A DNA stretch of 64,000 nt from Candidatus Saccharicenans sp. (lineage in GTDB: Bacteria; Acidobacteriota; Aminicenantia; Aminicenantales; Saccharicenantaceae): assembly GCA_026414545.1 (NCBI GenBank), contig JAOAIU010000055.1:1-64000 (forward strand), written 5' to 3'. Shown in pieces: positions 8,535 through 18,335 of this stretch; positions within the stretch are counted from its first letter, which is position 1, and each line of letters starts with the position of its first letter. The translations under genes were made by a program, and so were the position numbers. The notes under the pieces are model-generated. The model searched no databases and had not been told where the DNA came from. It worked only from the letters and a program-made list of their open reading frames with translations.

Positions 8535-9950
8535 ATGTCCGGGTCGTTATTCCGCACCAAGCCCATTCAGGAACTGCTGGCTGAAACAACGGAAGCCGGT
8601 CATACCCTGAAAAAGGCTCTCCGCTCCTGGGACCTGATAGCCATCGGCATCGGCTGCATCATCGGAGTGGGCATCTTTGTCCTGCCCGGCGTTCAGGCTG
8701 CCAACCATTCTGGTCCGGGAATTATCCTATCCTTTGGCATCGCGGCCCTGGCCTGCGCCTGCTCGGCTCTGTGCTACGCCGAGCTGGCGGCCATGATCCC
8801 GGTTTCCGGCTCAGCTTACACTTACGGCTATGCCACCCTGGGCGAGCTGCCGGGCTGGATAATCGGCTGGGACCTCATCCTGGAATACATGGTGGCCGCG
8901 GTGCTGGTCAGCACCGGCTGGTCAGCTTATTTTGTCAACCTGCTTAATAACCTCGGACTTAAGCTCCCCCAGCAATGGGTGGCCTCTCCCTGGGACAAGA
9001 ACCCCGGCCTCTTCAACATCCCGGCCATGCTGATCGTGGTGCTGCTGACTCTTTTGCTGATCAGGGGAGTTAAGGAAAGCTCCCGAACGAATATGATAAT
9101 CGTCATCGTCAAGATTGCGGTCATCCTGTTTTTTATTGTCATGGCCGCACCCCATGTCAACCCTCAAAACTGGAAACCTTTCATGCCCTTCGGCTTTAGC
9201 GGAGTTATGACCTCGGCCGCCATTGTTTTTCTGGCTTTTGTTGGTTTCGATGCCGTTTCCACCGTGGCCGAGGAGACGGTCAACCCCCAGAAAGACATGC
9301 CCATTGGAATCATGGGTTCTCTGCTGGTAGCCACCGTCCTCTACATGGCGGTTTCGGCCATCATGACCGGGGTCGTCTATTATACCAGGCTGGGCGTGGC
9401 CGACCCGGTAGCCCTGGTCCTGAACGAATTGAACAAGCCCTGGGCTTCCATGATAATCAGCATTGGGGCCCTGGCCGGGATTACCTCGGTCCTGCTGGTC
9501 CTTCTGATGGGACAACCCAGAATCTTCTTCGCCATGTCCCGCGACGGCCTGTTGCCTGGGGCTTTCTCCCGCGTCCATCACAAGTATAAGACTCCGGTGG
9601 CCACCACTCTGGTCACGGGCGGCATCGTGGCCGTGGCCGCGGGATTGACCCCGATTAATGTCTCCTCCGAACTGGTATCAATCGGAACTCTCTTTGCCTT
9701 CATCATTGTCTGCTCCGGAGTCATACTGCTGCGCTACAAGCGCCCCGATTACCGCCGGCCGTTCAAGGTGCCCATGTTCCCCTACCTGCCTGGCCTGGGG
9801 GCCCTGCTCTGTGCCTACCTGATGATCAGCCTTCCCCGGACTGCCTGGGAACGGTTCATCATCTGGCTGGTCATCGGGCTGACCATATTTTTCCTCTACG
9901 GCCGCCGCCATAGCCGTCTGGAAAAGGAAGCCCAGGCCCAGCGGCAGTAA
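8535..9950 (+). CDS. APC-superfamily amino-acid permease (CAT-type)
   Basis: A 471-residue carrier with 12 predicted helices. The N-terminal sequence ALRSWDLIAIGIGCIIGVGI has the APC TM1 unwound substrate site (G-x-G-x-I-G). The segment LCYAELAAMIPVSGSAYTYG and FVGFDAVSTVAEETVNPQKD in TM6/TM7 are hallmarks of cationic amino-acid transporter-like permeases. A GGAGG ribosome binding site is placed correctly. It probably imports amino acids by proton coupling or exchange; specificity is unknown, though the CAT branch often takes arginine, lysine or neutral amino acids. It is transcribed alone from its own promoter, divergent from the phosphate operon. Confidence 0.88.
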   Translation: MSGSLFRTKPIQELLAETTEAGHTLKKALRSWDLIAIGIGCIIGVGIFVLPGVQAANHSGPGIILSFGIAALACACSALCYAELAAMIPVSGSAYTYGYATLGELPGWIIGWDLILEYMVAAVLVSTGWSAYFVNLLNNLGLKLPQQWVASPWDKNPGLFNIPAMLIVVLLTLLLIRGVKESSRTNMIIVIVKIAVILFFIVMAAPHVNPQNWKPFMPFGFSGVMTSAAIVFLAFVGFDAVSTVAEETVNPQKDMPIGIMGSLLVATVLYMAVSAIMTGVVYYTRLGVADPVALVLNELNKPWASMIISIGALAGITSVLLVLLMGQPRIFFAMSRDGLLPGAFSRVHHKYKTPVATTLVTGGIVAVAAGLTPINVSSELVSIGTLFAFIIVCSGVILLRYKRPDYRRPFKVPMFPYLPGLGALLCAYLMISLPRTAWERFIIWLVIGLTIFFLYGRRHSRLEKEAQAQRQ

Positions 9951-10072
9951 GCCTGGCTCTGGATTTTTTCCGGGCCTGTGGTAAAATAAGCCGGCGAGTA
10001 GCGATAAAATACCTTATTGCTCACCATTAATGGCTTAATAATCCATTTTTATGAATTAGGGTGCTTTTTTCT

Positions 10073-12160
10073 ATGAACGGAACGTTACAGAGAATGCGAA
10101 ACATCGGGATCAGTGCCCACATTGATTCCGGAAAGACCACGCTCACTGAGCGCATACTCTACTACTGCAAAAAAATCCACCGCATCCATGAAGTCAAGGG
10201 CAAGGAAGGCGGGGGCGCCACCATGGACTACATGGAGCTGGAGCGGGAGCGCGGAATCACCATAACCTCGGCCACCACCAATGTTACCTGGAACGAGCAT
10301 TCCATCAACATCATCGATACCCCGGGGCATGTGGATTTCACCATCGAGGTGGAAAGGTCGCTCCGGGTGCTGGACGGGGCCATCCTGGTCCTGTGCTCGG
10401 TCGGAGGGGTCCAGTCCCAGACCCTGACCGTGGACAAGCAGCTTAAAAGATACAACGTCCCGGCCATAGCTTTCATCAACAAGCTCGACCGCATCGGGGC
10501 CAATCCCTTCAAGGTCAAGGACCAGATAAACGATAAGCTGGGCCGGCGGGCTGCCCTGCTGCAGGTTCCGGTCGGACTGGAAGATAAATTCCAGGGCCTG
10601 GTTGACCTGATCAGGATGAAAGCCTTTTATTTCGATGGGCCCAACGGCGAAATCGTCCGGGAAGAAGAAATCCCGCCCGAGCTGGAGGACCTGGCCTGGC
10701 AGTACCGGGAAGAACTTCTGGATACCGTATCCCTCCTCTCGGATGAAGTTACGGAAGCCATACTGGAAGACCGGGTGACCGAGGAAATGCTGTGGAAGGC
10801 AATCAGGAAAGGCACTATCAACCGGGAATTCACCCCGGTCCTGATGGGCTCAGCCTACCGCAACAAAGGGGTCCAGCTCCTGCTGGACGCCGTGGTCAAT
10901 TACCTGCCCAACCCCTCGGAAGTTGAAAATATCGCCCTGGACCTCGACCAGGAAGAGAAAGCGGTCATCCTGAAGGCTGACCCTTCCCTGCCCTGTGTGG
11001 CTTATGCCTTCAAGCTCGAAGAAGGTCCCTACGGCCAGCTGACCTACATCAGGATTTATCAGGGCAGCCTGAGAAAGGGCGACGAGCTTTACAACACCAG
11101 GTCGCGGCAGAAATTCAAGGTGGGCCGGGTGGTTCGGATGCATGCCGACCACATGGAAGATATCGAGGGAACCGGGGCTGGAGACATCGCCGCCCTGTTC
11201 GGGGTGGACTGCGCCTCGGGCGACACCATCTGCTCACCGGGCCTGAATTACGCCATGACTTCAATCTACGTTCCCGAGCCTGTCATCTCGCTGGCCATTG
11301 AACCCAGCGACAAACTCTCGGCTGACCGTCTGGCCCGGGCCCTGAACCGTTTCGCCAAGGAAGACCCTACCTTCCGTGTTTACATCGACCCCGAGTCCAA
11401 GCAGACCATCATCCAGGGCATGGGTGAGCTTCACCTCGATGTTTATGTGGAAAGGATGAAGCGGGAATACCGGGTCGAAGTGGTGACCGGACGGCCGCAG
11501 GTAGCCTACCGGGAAGCCATAACCGCCAGAGCTGACTTCGATTACACCCACAAGAAGCAGACCGGAGGAGCCGGGCAATTCGGCCGGGTCATCGGGTATA
11601 TAGAACCCTTTGACGGCCAGTATGAATTCGTTAACGAAATCAAGGGTGGGCACATTCCCCGGGAATTCATCCCGTCCTGCGACAAGGGCTTCCAGGCCAT
11701 GCTGAAAAAGGGGCAGCTCATCGGCAGCCCGATCATCGGCCTGCGAGTGGTGCTGACTGACGGTCAGTACCATCCGGTAGACTCGTCCGACATTGCCTTC
11801 CAGATGGCCGCCCAGGGCGCTTTCAAGCAGGCCTACAAGAAAGCCCGACCCCAGATCCTGGAACCGATCATGAAAGTGGTGGTGGAGACGCCCTCAGAGT
11901 TTTCCGGAAATGTCTTCGGCAGCCTGAACCAGCGTCGGGGGATAATCGTCAGTTCGGTCGAGGATGGCACCTATTCCAGGATCGAAGCCGAGGTGCCGCT
12001 AAGCGAGATGTTTGGCTATTCCACTGTCCTGAGGTCGATGACCCAGGGCCAGGCCGAATTCACCATGGAATTTTTAAGGTACGCCCGGCTGCCAGCTTCC
12101 CTGGCCGAGCAATTGATGGAAGAACAACGGGCGAAGCTGGAAGCCGAAGAAAAGAAATAG
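10073..12160 (+). CDS. fusA: Elongation factor G, mtEFG1/spdEFG1-like
   Basis: A 695-residue translational GTPase with the full EF-G domain order. G1 is [13 protein letters not shown] (residues 15-27), switch [10 protein letters not shown] and G4 NKLDR; domain IV ([11 protein letters not shown]) and the RGG loop (QRRGGI-like) are present. The Ser in [11 protein letters not shown] and the insert [20 protein letters not shown] match my memory of mitochondrial EF-G1 and the bacterial spd group (spirochaetes, planctomycetes, deltaproteobacteria) rather than canonical FusA. An in-frame GTG at 10061 would add four residues; the AGGGTG placed nine bases before the ATG at 10073 favours the latter. 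It is not next to rpsL, rpsG or tuf. An ATPase gene follows after 17 bases. Confidence 0.9.
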   Translation: MNGTLQRMRNIGISAHIDSGKTTLTERILYYCKKIHRIHEVKGKEGGGATMDYMELERERGITITSATTNVTWNEHSINIIDTPGHVDFTIEVERSLRVLDGAILVLCSVGGVQSQTLTVDKQLKRYNVPAIAFINKLDRIGANPFKVKDQINDKLGRRAALLQVPVGLEDKFQGLVDLIRMKAFYFDGPNGEIVREEEIPPELEDLAWQYREELLDTVSLLSDEVTEAILEDRVTEEMLWKAIRKGTINREFTPVLMGSAYRNKGVQLLLDAVVNYLPNPSEVENIALDLDQEEKAVILKADPSLPCVAYAFKLEEGPYGQLTYIRIYQGSLRKGDELYNTRSRQKFKVGRVVRMHADHMEDIEGTGAGDIAALFGVDCASGDTICSPGLNYAMTSIYVPEPVISLAIEPSDKLSADRLARALNRFAKEDPTFRVYIDPESKQTIIQGMGELHLDVYVERMKREYRVEVVTGRPQVAYREAITARADFDYTHKKQTGGAGQFGRVIGYIEPFDGQYEFVNEIKGGHIPREFIPSCDKGFQAMLKKGQLIGSPIIGLRVVLTDGQYHPVDSSDIAFQMAAQGAFKQAYKKARPQILEPIMKVVVETPSEFSGNVFGSLNQRRGIIVSSVEDGTYSRIEAEVPLSEMFGYSTVLRSMTQGQAEFTMEFLRYARLPASLAEQLMEEQRAKLEAEEKK

Positions 12161-12177
12161 AAGGCGCAGGAGAAAAA

Positions 12178-12882
12178 ATGGTCAAGAAGATTCTGTCTGC
12201 CAGAAGCCCGATCAAGACCCTGGAAAAAAACCTTAAGGGCGGATACGGGCCCGGCCATCTGGGGGTTTTTGCCTCCAGAAAAGGCGTGGGCAAGACGGCC
12301 TGCCTGGTGCAGATCGCCCTCGACCGGTTGTTTGAAGAAAAACCGGTCATCCATGTCTCCTATGCCAGCCGGGTCGACTACATCATCAGCTGGTACGAAG
12401 AATTGTTCAAAAAACTGGCCGGCCTGGAAAACCTTAGGTCGGAGATGGAAATCCACGACCGGATCGTCCGCAACCGGGTCATCCTTAATTTCCGGCAGGA
12501 AGGCATGAAGACCGAGCAAGTCTTGAAGAGCATTGAAGCCCTGCTGGGCCCCGGTCATTTCTCGGCCCGGACCATCATCGTTGACGGTTTTAATTTTTAC
12601 CTGCCCTGTGCCGGGGACCTGGCCCTGTTCAAGAAATTTGCCGCCGACCGGCAGCTCGAGTTCTGGTTCAGCTGCTCGCTCCGGGGCGACGACCCGCTCT
12701 TCGATGACCAGGGCCTACCCTTTGTCCTGAAAGATTACCTCTCTTCCCTGGACATCATCATTACCCTGGAACATGATGACGGCCGGGTTCGGTTGAATCT
12801 GGTCAAAGACCACGACCAGATCTCAAACAAAAAGCTCAGGCTGGAACTCGACCCGCAGACCCTGCTCCTGACAAGAATCTGA
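12178..12882 (+). CDS. P-loop ATPase, RecA/KaiC-like, unassigned
   Basis: A 234-residue soluble protein with a Walker A motif ASRKGVGKTACL (GKT at 38-40) and a Walker B strand TIIVDGFNF near residue 140. A later strand, FWFSCSLRGDD, ends in residues like a sensor. The order and spacing are those of the RecA/RadA/KaiC superfamily, but there are no LAGLI- or KaiC-type interaction motifs. The fold is inferred and the function unknown. It starts 17 bases after the EF-G stop with AGGAG between, so the two are probably co-transcribed. A link to ribosome function is possible but rests on position only. Confidence 0.6.
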   Translation: MVKKILSARSPIKTLEKNLKGGYGPGHLGVFASRKGVGKTACLVQIALDRLFEEKPVIHVSYASRVDYIISWYEELFKKLAGLENLRSEMEIHDRIVRNRVILNFRQEGMKTEQVLKSIEALLGPGHFSARTIIVDGFNFYLPCAGDLALFKKFAADRQLEFWFSCSLRGDDPLFDDQGLPFVLKDYLSSLDIIITLEHDDGRVRLNLVKDHDQISNKKLRLELDPQTLLLTRI

Positions 12883-13205
12883 TCAGCCGACCTGGTCGAT
12901 CGCCTGTCCTGCCCCACCCTGTCCAGCCGCTAAGCTCGGGTCAATGACCGCGGTCAGGGGTTAACCAGGGTAATCTCCTTCATTTAATTTCGGAACCTCT
13001 TCCTGTATTGAGATTTTCGGGAAACAAGAAGTCAGGGGACTCTGATATAAAACAAGATGTAGGCGGTACCGGCTCTCGACCTGCCTCGCTTAATTTTCTT
13101 GACCTTTCTGGCGTCCCTGAATATCATAGCTTCTGTTGTTATTTTTCAGTTGACATTTATGAAACGGCTGACGGTCAGCATATATTTTCATCCGGAGGTG
13201 GTTAC
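12883..13205. other. Intergenic region before the M16 operon
   Basis: An in-frame extension of the M16 gene reaches back to 13008, but that stretch has no coding character (no family match, poor start) and the true start has a good ribosome binding site. A 13-base palindrome, GCTGAC-G-GTCAGC, lies at 13167-13179, 27 bases upstream of the M16 start; a role as an operator is only possible. Confidence 0.35.
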
Positions 13206-14528
13206 ATGCCAAAAAAACTCTGCCTGTTTGTTCTCGGGATCCTGGTCATGAGCGCCGTCCTGCAGGCTTCCTTCACCAAGAAGGACATCAGCGTCCACCA
13301 GCTGGAAAACGGCCTCAAGATTATCTTTTTTGAAGACCACAAGATTCCCAGTATTTCTTACTATACATTTTTCAGGGTCGGTTCGCGCAATGAGCGCCCG
13401 GGCCTGACCGGCGTCTCCCACTTCATCGAACACATGATGTTCAACGGCACCAAGAAGTTCGGACCGGGGGAGTTCGACCGGGTCATGGAATTCTACGGAG
13501 GCGCTAACAATGCCTACACCAGCGACGATATGACCGCCTACACCGACTGGTTCCCGCCCCACGCCCTGGAAAAAATGGTGGAGATGGAAGCCGACCGGAT
13601 GCAGGGCCTGATCTTCGACCCCGAGGTCTTCGAATCGGAGCGAGGGGTGATAGCTTCCGAAAGGCGCATGGGCGTGGAAAATAACAACGAAGCCATCCTC
13701 CAGGAAAACGTCAGGGCCACGGCCATCATGGCCCATCCCTACCACTGGGATGTTATCGGCTGGATGAGCGACATCCTGAGCTGGCGCCGTGACGAAGTCA
13801 TGCAGTACTACCGCACCTACTACGCCCCCAACAACGCCGTGCTGGTGGTGGTTGGAGATTTTGACAGCCAGAAGACCCTGGAGCTGATAAAAAAATATTA
13901 CTCGGGCATCCCGGCCCAGACCCCGCCGCCCCCGGTAACCACCGAAGAACCTCCCCAGATGGGCAGAAAAGAAGTGGTCATAAAAAAGGAAGCCCAGACC
14001 CCTTCCTTCCTGGTGGTTTACCACGCCCCCAGGTGCCAGGACCCGGATTTCTTCGTGCTGTCCATTATGGAGAAACCGCTGCTGAGTGGCGAAAGCAGCC
14101 GCCTCTACCGGCGCCTGGTGCGGGATGAGCAGCTGGCCATCTCGGTTTATGGCGGAGTCGAAGAGAAAATCGACCCCTATCTTTTCAGCATCTCGGTCAA
14201 GCCCCGGCCGGGAGTGGACCTGGACAAGATCGAGAAAATAATCGACGAAGAGTTAAACAAAATAAAAGAGCAGGGCATAACCGAGCAGGAATACCAGAAA
14301 GCCCTGAACATCGTCCGCAGCGACTTCTACTACAGCCTGCAGACCAACTCCGGCAAAGCCAACCTGCTGGGGGCCAGTGAGCTGCTGTTCGGAAGTTATG
14401 AACACCTGTTCACCATGGTTGACCGCTTCGCCCGGGTAAAGCGCGAAGATATTCCCGGAGTGGCTAAGAAATATTTCCATGAACTCAACAAAACCGTGGG
14501 CAAGCTTATCCCGCAAGGAGGAAACTGA
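13206..14528 (+). CDS. M16 zinc peptidase, catalytic subunit, secreted
   Basis: A 440-residue insulinase/processing-peptidase family protein with a signal peptide (KKLCLFVLGILVMSAVLQAS). The inverted zinc motif is intact: His72-Phe-Ile-Glu75-His76, and the distal ligand Glu152 (ASERRM) falls 76 residues later, as expected. Four alpha/beta repeats of M16 fit the length. GGAGG precedes the ATG at 13206. The stop overlaps the next gene's ATG by one base (TGATG), so the two are translated together. M16 pairs of this kind form an active/inactive heterodimer in the periplasm that cleaves peptides; substrates are unknown. Confidence 0.9.
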   Translation: MPKKLCLFVLGILVMSAVLQASFTKKDISVHQLENGLKIIFFEDHKIPSISYYTFFRVGSRNERPGLTGVSHFIEHMMFNGTKKFGPGEFDRVMEFYGGANNAYTSDDMTAYTDWFPPHALEKMVEMEADRMQGLIFDPEVFESERGVIASERRMGVENNNEAILQENVRATAIMAHPYHWDVIGWMSDILSWRRDEVMQYYRTYYAPNNAVLVVVGDFDSQKTLELIKKYYSGIPAQTPPPPVTTEEPPQMGRKEVVIKKEAQTPSFLVVYHAPRCQDPDFFVLSIMEKPLLSGESSRLYRRLVRDEQLAISVYGGVEEKIDPYLFSISVKPRPGVDLDKIEKIIDEELNKIKEQGITEQEYQKALNIVRSDFYYSLQTNSGKANLLGASELLFGSYEHLFTMVDRFARVKREDIPGVAKKYFHELNKTVGKLIPQGGN

Positions 14529-15919
14529 TGGCCAGAAGAATAACAACCCTGTTTTTCTTAGCAATAATCCTATTACCGGTGGTGACCATGGCCTCTGAAA
14601 GATTACCGAAGCCAGAAAAATTGGTCCTGAAAAACGGCCTGACCGTCTACTACCTGAAGAATTCGGAGCTGCCGCTGGTCAGCTTCCGGATATTGATACC
14701 CGGAGCCGGCAGCGCCTTCGAACCGGAAGGCTACGACGGACTGGCCAACCTGACGGCCAGTCTGTTGATGAAGGGGACTAAGTCTATGACGGCCGAACAG
14801 ATAGCCGAAGCCCTGGACTTCATGGGCGCCAGGCTCAGAGTCTCTGATGCTGAAGAATATGCCGTGGCCTACGGAGAATCCCTGGCCGAACATCTGCCCC
14901 GTCTCCTGCAGATCGCGGCTGACTGCCTGACCTCCCCGGCTTTCAAGGAAGATGAGTACCGGAAGGAACTGTCCAGAAAAACGGATGCCCTCAAGTCGTT
15001 GAAGGACAACCCCGGTTCCGCCCTTCGCCTCTACTTCAGGAAAGCTTACTTCGGCCACCATCCTTTCGGTCACCTGTCTTCAGGCACCGAGTCGTCGCTC
15101 CAAAAGATGTCGCTCGAAGAAATAAAGAAATTCTTCGCTGCCCGCTATCGTCCAGATACGGCCATCATGGCCGTGGTCGGAGACATCGACCGCCAGCCCT
15201 TGCTCGACCTCCTGAATAAGACTATCGGCCAGTGGTCAAAGCCCGCCAGGCCTCCACTCCCCCTGACCATTCCGCCCGTTCCGGCTCCGCAGGGCAATAA
15301 GTTGATTTTTATCGATAAGCCCGACGCCACCCAGAGCTATTTCTCCCTGGGCGCCATCGGCTTCCCGGTTAAGGATGCCATCGCCGCCCGGGCCAGCCTG
15401 ATGAATACCCTGTGGGGCGGGAGGTTTACTTCCTGGCTGAACACGGAACTGCGCATCAAGCGGGGCCTGACCTACGGGGCCAGCAGCGGTTTTCAGTCCT
15501 GGAAGGAAGGTGGAATCTTCACTGCTTCCTCCTATACCAAGAATGATAAGATTGGTGAGATGCTGGACATCACCTTCGACCTTCTGAAAAAAGCCCGGGA
15601 ACAGGGTTTCAGCGAGGAAGAAGCCGAAAGCGCCCGGAATTACCTCCTGGGACAGTTCCCGCAGACCCTGGAAACCAACAGCAGCAAAGCCAACGCTTAC
15701 CTGCGGGTCGTCTATTACGGACTGGGTTTTGACTATTATGATAAGTACCTGAACGAAATAAATTCGATTAAAGCCCCGGACCTGAAGCAGGCTGCGGTCA
15801 AGTTGCTCCCGGAGAAGGACTTCGTGCTGGTGGTCGTGGGCAAGGGTGAGGAAGTCCGAAAGATCCTCAGCAAGTACGGCCAGTTCCAGGAGAAGAAAAT
15901 TACCGACCCGGATTTTTAA
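14528..15919 (+). CDS. M16-family protein, non-catalytic partner, secreted
   Basis: A 463-residue paralogue of the upstream peptidase with its own signal peptide (RITTLFFLAIILLPVVTMAS). The zinc motif is lost: where the partner has HFIEH this protein has Asn74-Leu-Thr-Ala77-Ser78. The C-terminal half keeps the substrate-binding Arg/Tyr region (ELRIKRGLTYGASSGF), which M16 partners use to hold the peptide chain. This is the standard arrangement of bacterial M16 heterodimers and of the mitochondrial processing peptidase alpha subunit. Translationally coupled to the catalytic gene through a TGATG overlap. A GC-rich hairpin (GGGCTC/GAGCCC) lies just downstream near 15939-15960, without a clear T-tract. 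Confidence 0.9.
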   Translation: MARRITTLFFLAIILLPVVTMASERLPKPEKLVLKNGLTVYYLKNSELPLVSFRILIPGAGSAFEPEGYDGLANLTASLLMKGTKSMTAEQIAEALDFMGARLRVSDAEEYAVAYGESLAEHLPRLLQIAADCLTSPAFKEDEYRKELSRKTDALKSLKDNPGSALRLYFRKAYFGHHPFGHLSSGTESSLQKMSLEEIKKFFAARYRPDTAIMAVVGDIDRQPLLDLLNKTIGQWSKPARPPLPLTIPPVPAPQGNKLIFIDKPDATQSYFSLGAIGFPVKDAIAARASLMNTLWGGRFTSWLNTELRIKRGLTYGASSGFQSWKEGGIFTASSYTKNDKIGEMLDITFDLLKKAREQGFSEEEAESARNYLLGQFPQTLETNSSKANAYLRVVYYGLGFDYYDKYLNEINSIKAPDLKQAAVKLLPEKDFVLVVVGKGEEVRKILSKYGQFQEKKITDPDF

Positions 15920-16187
15920 AGTCACAAACTAACCTGCTTCGGGCTCCTGACCCAGAGCCCCGGTTCTCTGTCATGAGAAGCCAGAAACCTGGATTCTAAG
16001 ACCCGACATCAGCGGTTTTTCCGAAAGGGATTATTAATTCTGGGCCCCATGGTTCGCCCCTGTAACCCCGGGATTATAAAAAAACGACGGAGCAAATAGT
16101 CTGGATTTGTCAAACTTAATTTCTGATTGAGCGATTACCTGGACGGCCTACGATAAAACACAAAGGCCAAAGCTCAGGAGGCCAGGA

Positions 16188-17417
16188 CTATTTGAAGATA
16201 TTCAGGAAAATGGTGATGATCAGGGCATTGGTGAAATCTATGAAAAAGGCTCCGACCATCGGCACCACCAGGAAAGCCCGCGGGGCCCGGCCGTAGCGCT
16301 CGACTATGGCCTTCATGTTGGCCATGGCGTTGGCCGTAGTGCCCAGAGCAAAACCGCAGTAGCCAGCACTCATGACCGCAGCTTCATAATCTTTGCCCAT
16401 CAGCCGGAAGACCACCACCGCCGCCAGAGCCACCAGCACCACCTGGGCTAAAAGGATCACCAGCATCGGCAGGAACAACCCGGCCAGTTCCCAGAGCCTC
16501 AGGGTCATCAGAGCGATAACGAGAAAAAGGTTCAGGGCCACATGACCCAGGTCATCGATTACTTTCTGGTCAAGGTCCAGCCAGCCAGTCAGGTCATCAA
16601 AGTTCCTGATGATGGCGGCCACGAACATGGCCCCGATATAAGCTGGAAGCGTGATACCAAGGCTGGCAAACCACCTGCTGACCCAGGAGCCCGCCCACAT
16701 GGCTACCAGGATGATAACGACACTCTTTAGGAGAACAAAAGAGCTTCTCTCTTCATCGGTGGCTGCCGGAGCCGGCTTTTTGCTGAGCAGTCCCTCGACC
16801 ACCTCTTCCGCTTCAATCTCCGGGACTTCAAGTCCTTTGGCCCGCAGCTTTTTGAGCTTATTCTTCTCGATCAAAAAAGTCCCGACCGGCCCTCCCAGTA
16901 ATCCGCCGGAGATTATCCCGAAAATAGCCGCGGCCACGGCGGCCGTGGTGGCGGCTGAAACCCCGGCCTGCTCAAATACCGGCCCGAAAGCCAGGGCCGT
17001 GGCCGGACCGCCGGTCTGGGTAACCGAACCGCAGATTACTCCCAGCAGGGGATTAAGCCCGAAAGGCAAAGCCAGGATAATACCCAGGATATTCTGGAAA
17101 ACGACCATTACCGTGGACAAAAGGAAGAAAATCAAAACCTGAGGTCCCCCCACTTTCAAGAGCGACAGGCTGGCGGCCAGGCCAATGGTGGTAAAGAAGG
17201 CAATCATCAGCGGGTCGCGCAGAGTGGTGTCAAACTGAATGGGCGTCATCTGGTAATTATGAAAGACCAGCATTACCAGGGAGACCAGCAGACCGCCGAC
17301 GACCGGAGCCGGGATGTTAAAGCGCTCCAGTGGCTTTATCCAGCGGCGCAGTCCATAACCGGCAAATAGAACCACGCCGGCAAAGGCCACGGTCTGCACC
17401 AGGTCCAGCTTAAGCAA
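16188..17417 (-). CDS. gltS: Sodium/glutamate symporter, GltS (ESS family)
   Basis: A 409-residue membrane protein with the GltS pattern: N-terminal LERFNIPAPVVGGLLVSLVM (NIPxPVxGG is highly characteristic), a first repeat ending GSVTQTGGPATALAFGPVFE with the glycine-rich re-entrant loop, and a second repeat MSAGYCGFALGTTANAMANM near the C-terminus. It catalyses Na+-coupled uptake of glutamate. Translation starts at a TTG codon: AAAGGAG is placed six bases before TTG 17417, and no ATG lies close. The central loop near residues 190-225 is hydrophilic and acidic. It is a single-gene unit, well separated from its neighbours. Confidence 0.9.
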   Translation of the reverse strand: MLKLDLVQTVAFAGVVLFAGYGLRRWIKPLERFNIPAPVVGGLLVSLVMLVFHNYQMTPIQFDTTLRDPLMIAFFTTIGLAASLSLLKVGGPQVLIFFLLSTVMVVFQNILGIILALPFGLNPLLGVICGSVTQTGGPATALAFGPVFEQAGVSAATTAAVAAAIFGIISGGLLGGPVGTFLIEKNKLKKLRAKGLEVPEIEAEEVVEGLLSKKPAPAATDEERSSFVLLKSVVIILVAMWAGSWVSRWFASLGITLPAYIGAMFVAAIIRNFDDLTGWLDLDQKVIDDLGHVALNLFLVIALMTLRLWELAGLFLPMLVILLAQVVLVALAAVVVFRLMGKDYEAAVMSAGYCGFALGTTANAMANMKAIVERYGRAPRAFLVVPMVGAFFIDFTNALIITIFLNIFK

Positions 17418-17824
17418 CGGCTCTCCTTTCTAAGTGTTTAGATTTACCATTTTTTATCTGCACACTCAACCACTTTTTGCCGATCTAACAGAACATACCA
17501 CCTACTGCACTATGAATTAGTTGCCCGGTAGCCGGGCCGAGCGAGCCGGACCAAACCGGAGATAAATCAGTCCATGACCAATCCTGACTAAGAGGATTAA
17601 AAGAGAAATTTTGAGGGAAATAATACCAACTGGATATCAGGTCTATTCTCCCTGAGCAGGAAGTTAATAGAAGCGGAGCAGGAAAAAAATATCCCGTCCA
17701 TTGAGAAAAGAGGTCCCGTCCTCAGGCCGGGACAAAATCAGTTTTCTTTTTTATTTTTGAACAGTCTTTCTGGGGCTTATCGCCCCGAGGCCAGGCTAAC
17801 TTAAGAGTCAATGAACTCCAATCT
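17418..17824. other. Intergenic region, no gene seen
   Basis: It lies between the gltS start and the leuD-like 3' end, with no reading frame with a ribosome binding site. It should hold the gltS promoter and perhaps a terminator for the leuC/D unit; neither was identified confidently. Confidence 0.35.
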
Positions 17825-18334
17825 TCAAGTCTTTTTCCTGGAAGCCACCTTCTCCAGCAGGCGCTGACGGGTATAGGGAATCAGACCGCCGGCATCGATG
17901 ATGGCCTGCCTGGCCCTGGGCAGCGGTTCCACCTTAAATTCTTTGCCGGAAGTCTTATTAATTATCTTATCAGGCAATATTTCCAGCTCATCACCTTCTT
18001 CCGCTTCAATTTCCGGGCAGACCACCAGCTTCAGGCCCAGATTAATGGCATTCTGCAAGAAAATCCGGGCAAAATTCCTGGCCACAACCACCAGCTCGTG
18101 TCCCTTCAGCGTAGAGGCAGCCTGTTCCCGGGATGAGCCGCAGCCGAAATTCTTTCCAGCCACCACCACGCTGCCGGGCGGTACCTGACCGCTTTTCAGC
18201 CTGGCATTGAATTCAGGATAGTCGGCAAAGGCATACTGAGGAGTTTCGGTCGGCAGCACCGTGGCCATAAAGCGTCCCGGATAGATTATGTCGGTGGAAA
18301 TATCGTCACCAAGTTTCAAGACCACTCTGGCCAT
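17825..18334 (-). CDS. Aconitase-superfamily small subunit (LeuD/DmdB-like)
   Basis: A 169-residue swivel-domain protein. The signature GKNFGCGSSREQAASTLKG is that of 3-isopropylmalate isomerase/homoaconitase small subunits, and length matches the archaeal-type LeuD. The substrate-recognition loop reads YPGRFMATV, rather than the YLRT or YLVY loop I recall for isopropylmalate and homoaconitase enzymes, so the substrate may differ. It follows the large subunit by one base with GGAGG inside the end of that gene. The upstream lyase gene on the same strand and the absence of leuA or leuB nearby argue for a dicarboxylate degradation pathway (see findings) rather than leucine synthesis. Enzyme class is firm, substrate uncertain. 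Confidence 0.8.
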   Translation of the reverse strand: MARVVLKLGDDISTDIIYPGRFMATVLPTETPQYAFADYPEFNARLKSGQVPPGSVVVAGKNFGCGSSREQAASTLKGHELVVVARNFARIFLQNAINLGLKLVVCPEIEAEEGDELEILPDKIINKTSGKEFKVEPLPRARQAIIDAGGLIPYTRQRLLEKVASRKKT

Positions 18335-18335
18335 G

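Noticed and set aside
8922-9581. A 219-codon minus-strand frame within the APC permease
   Set aside because: Composition (DGQ-rich) is the mirror of coding third-position bias; no family features.
13188-14024. A 278-codon minus-strand frame within the M16 peptidase
   Set aside because: Antisense mirror of an active-site-complete peptidase gene.
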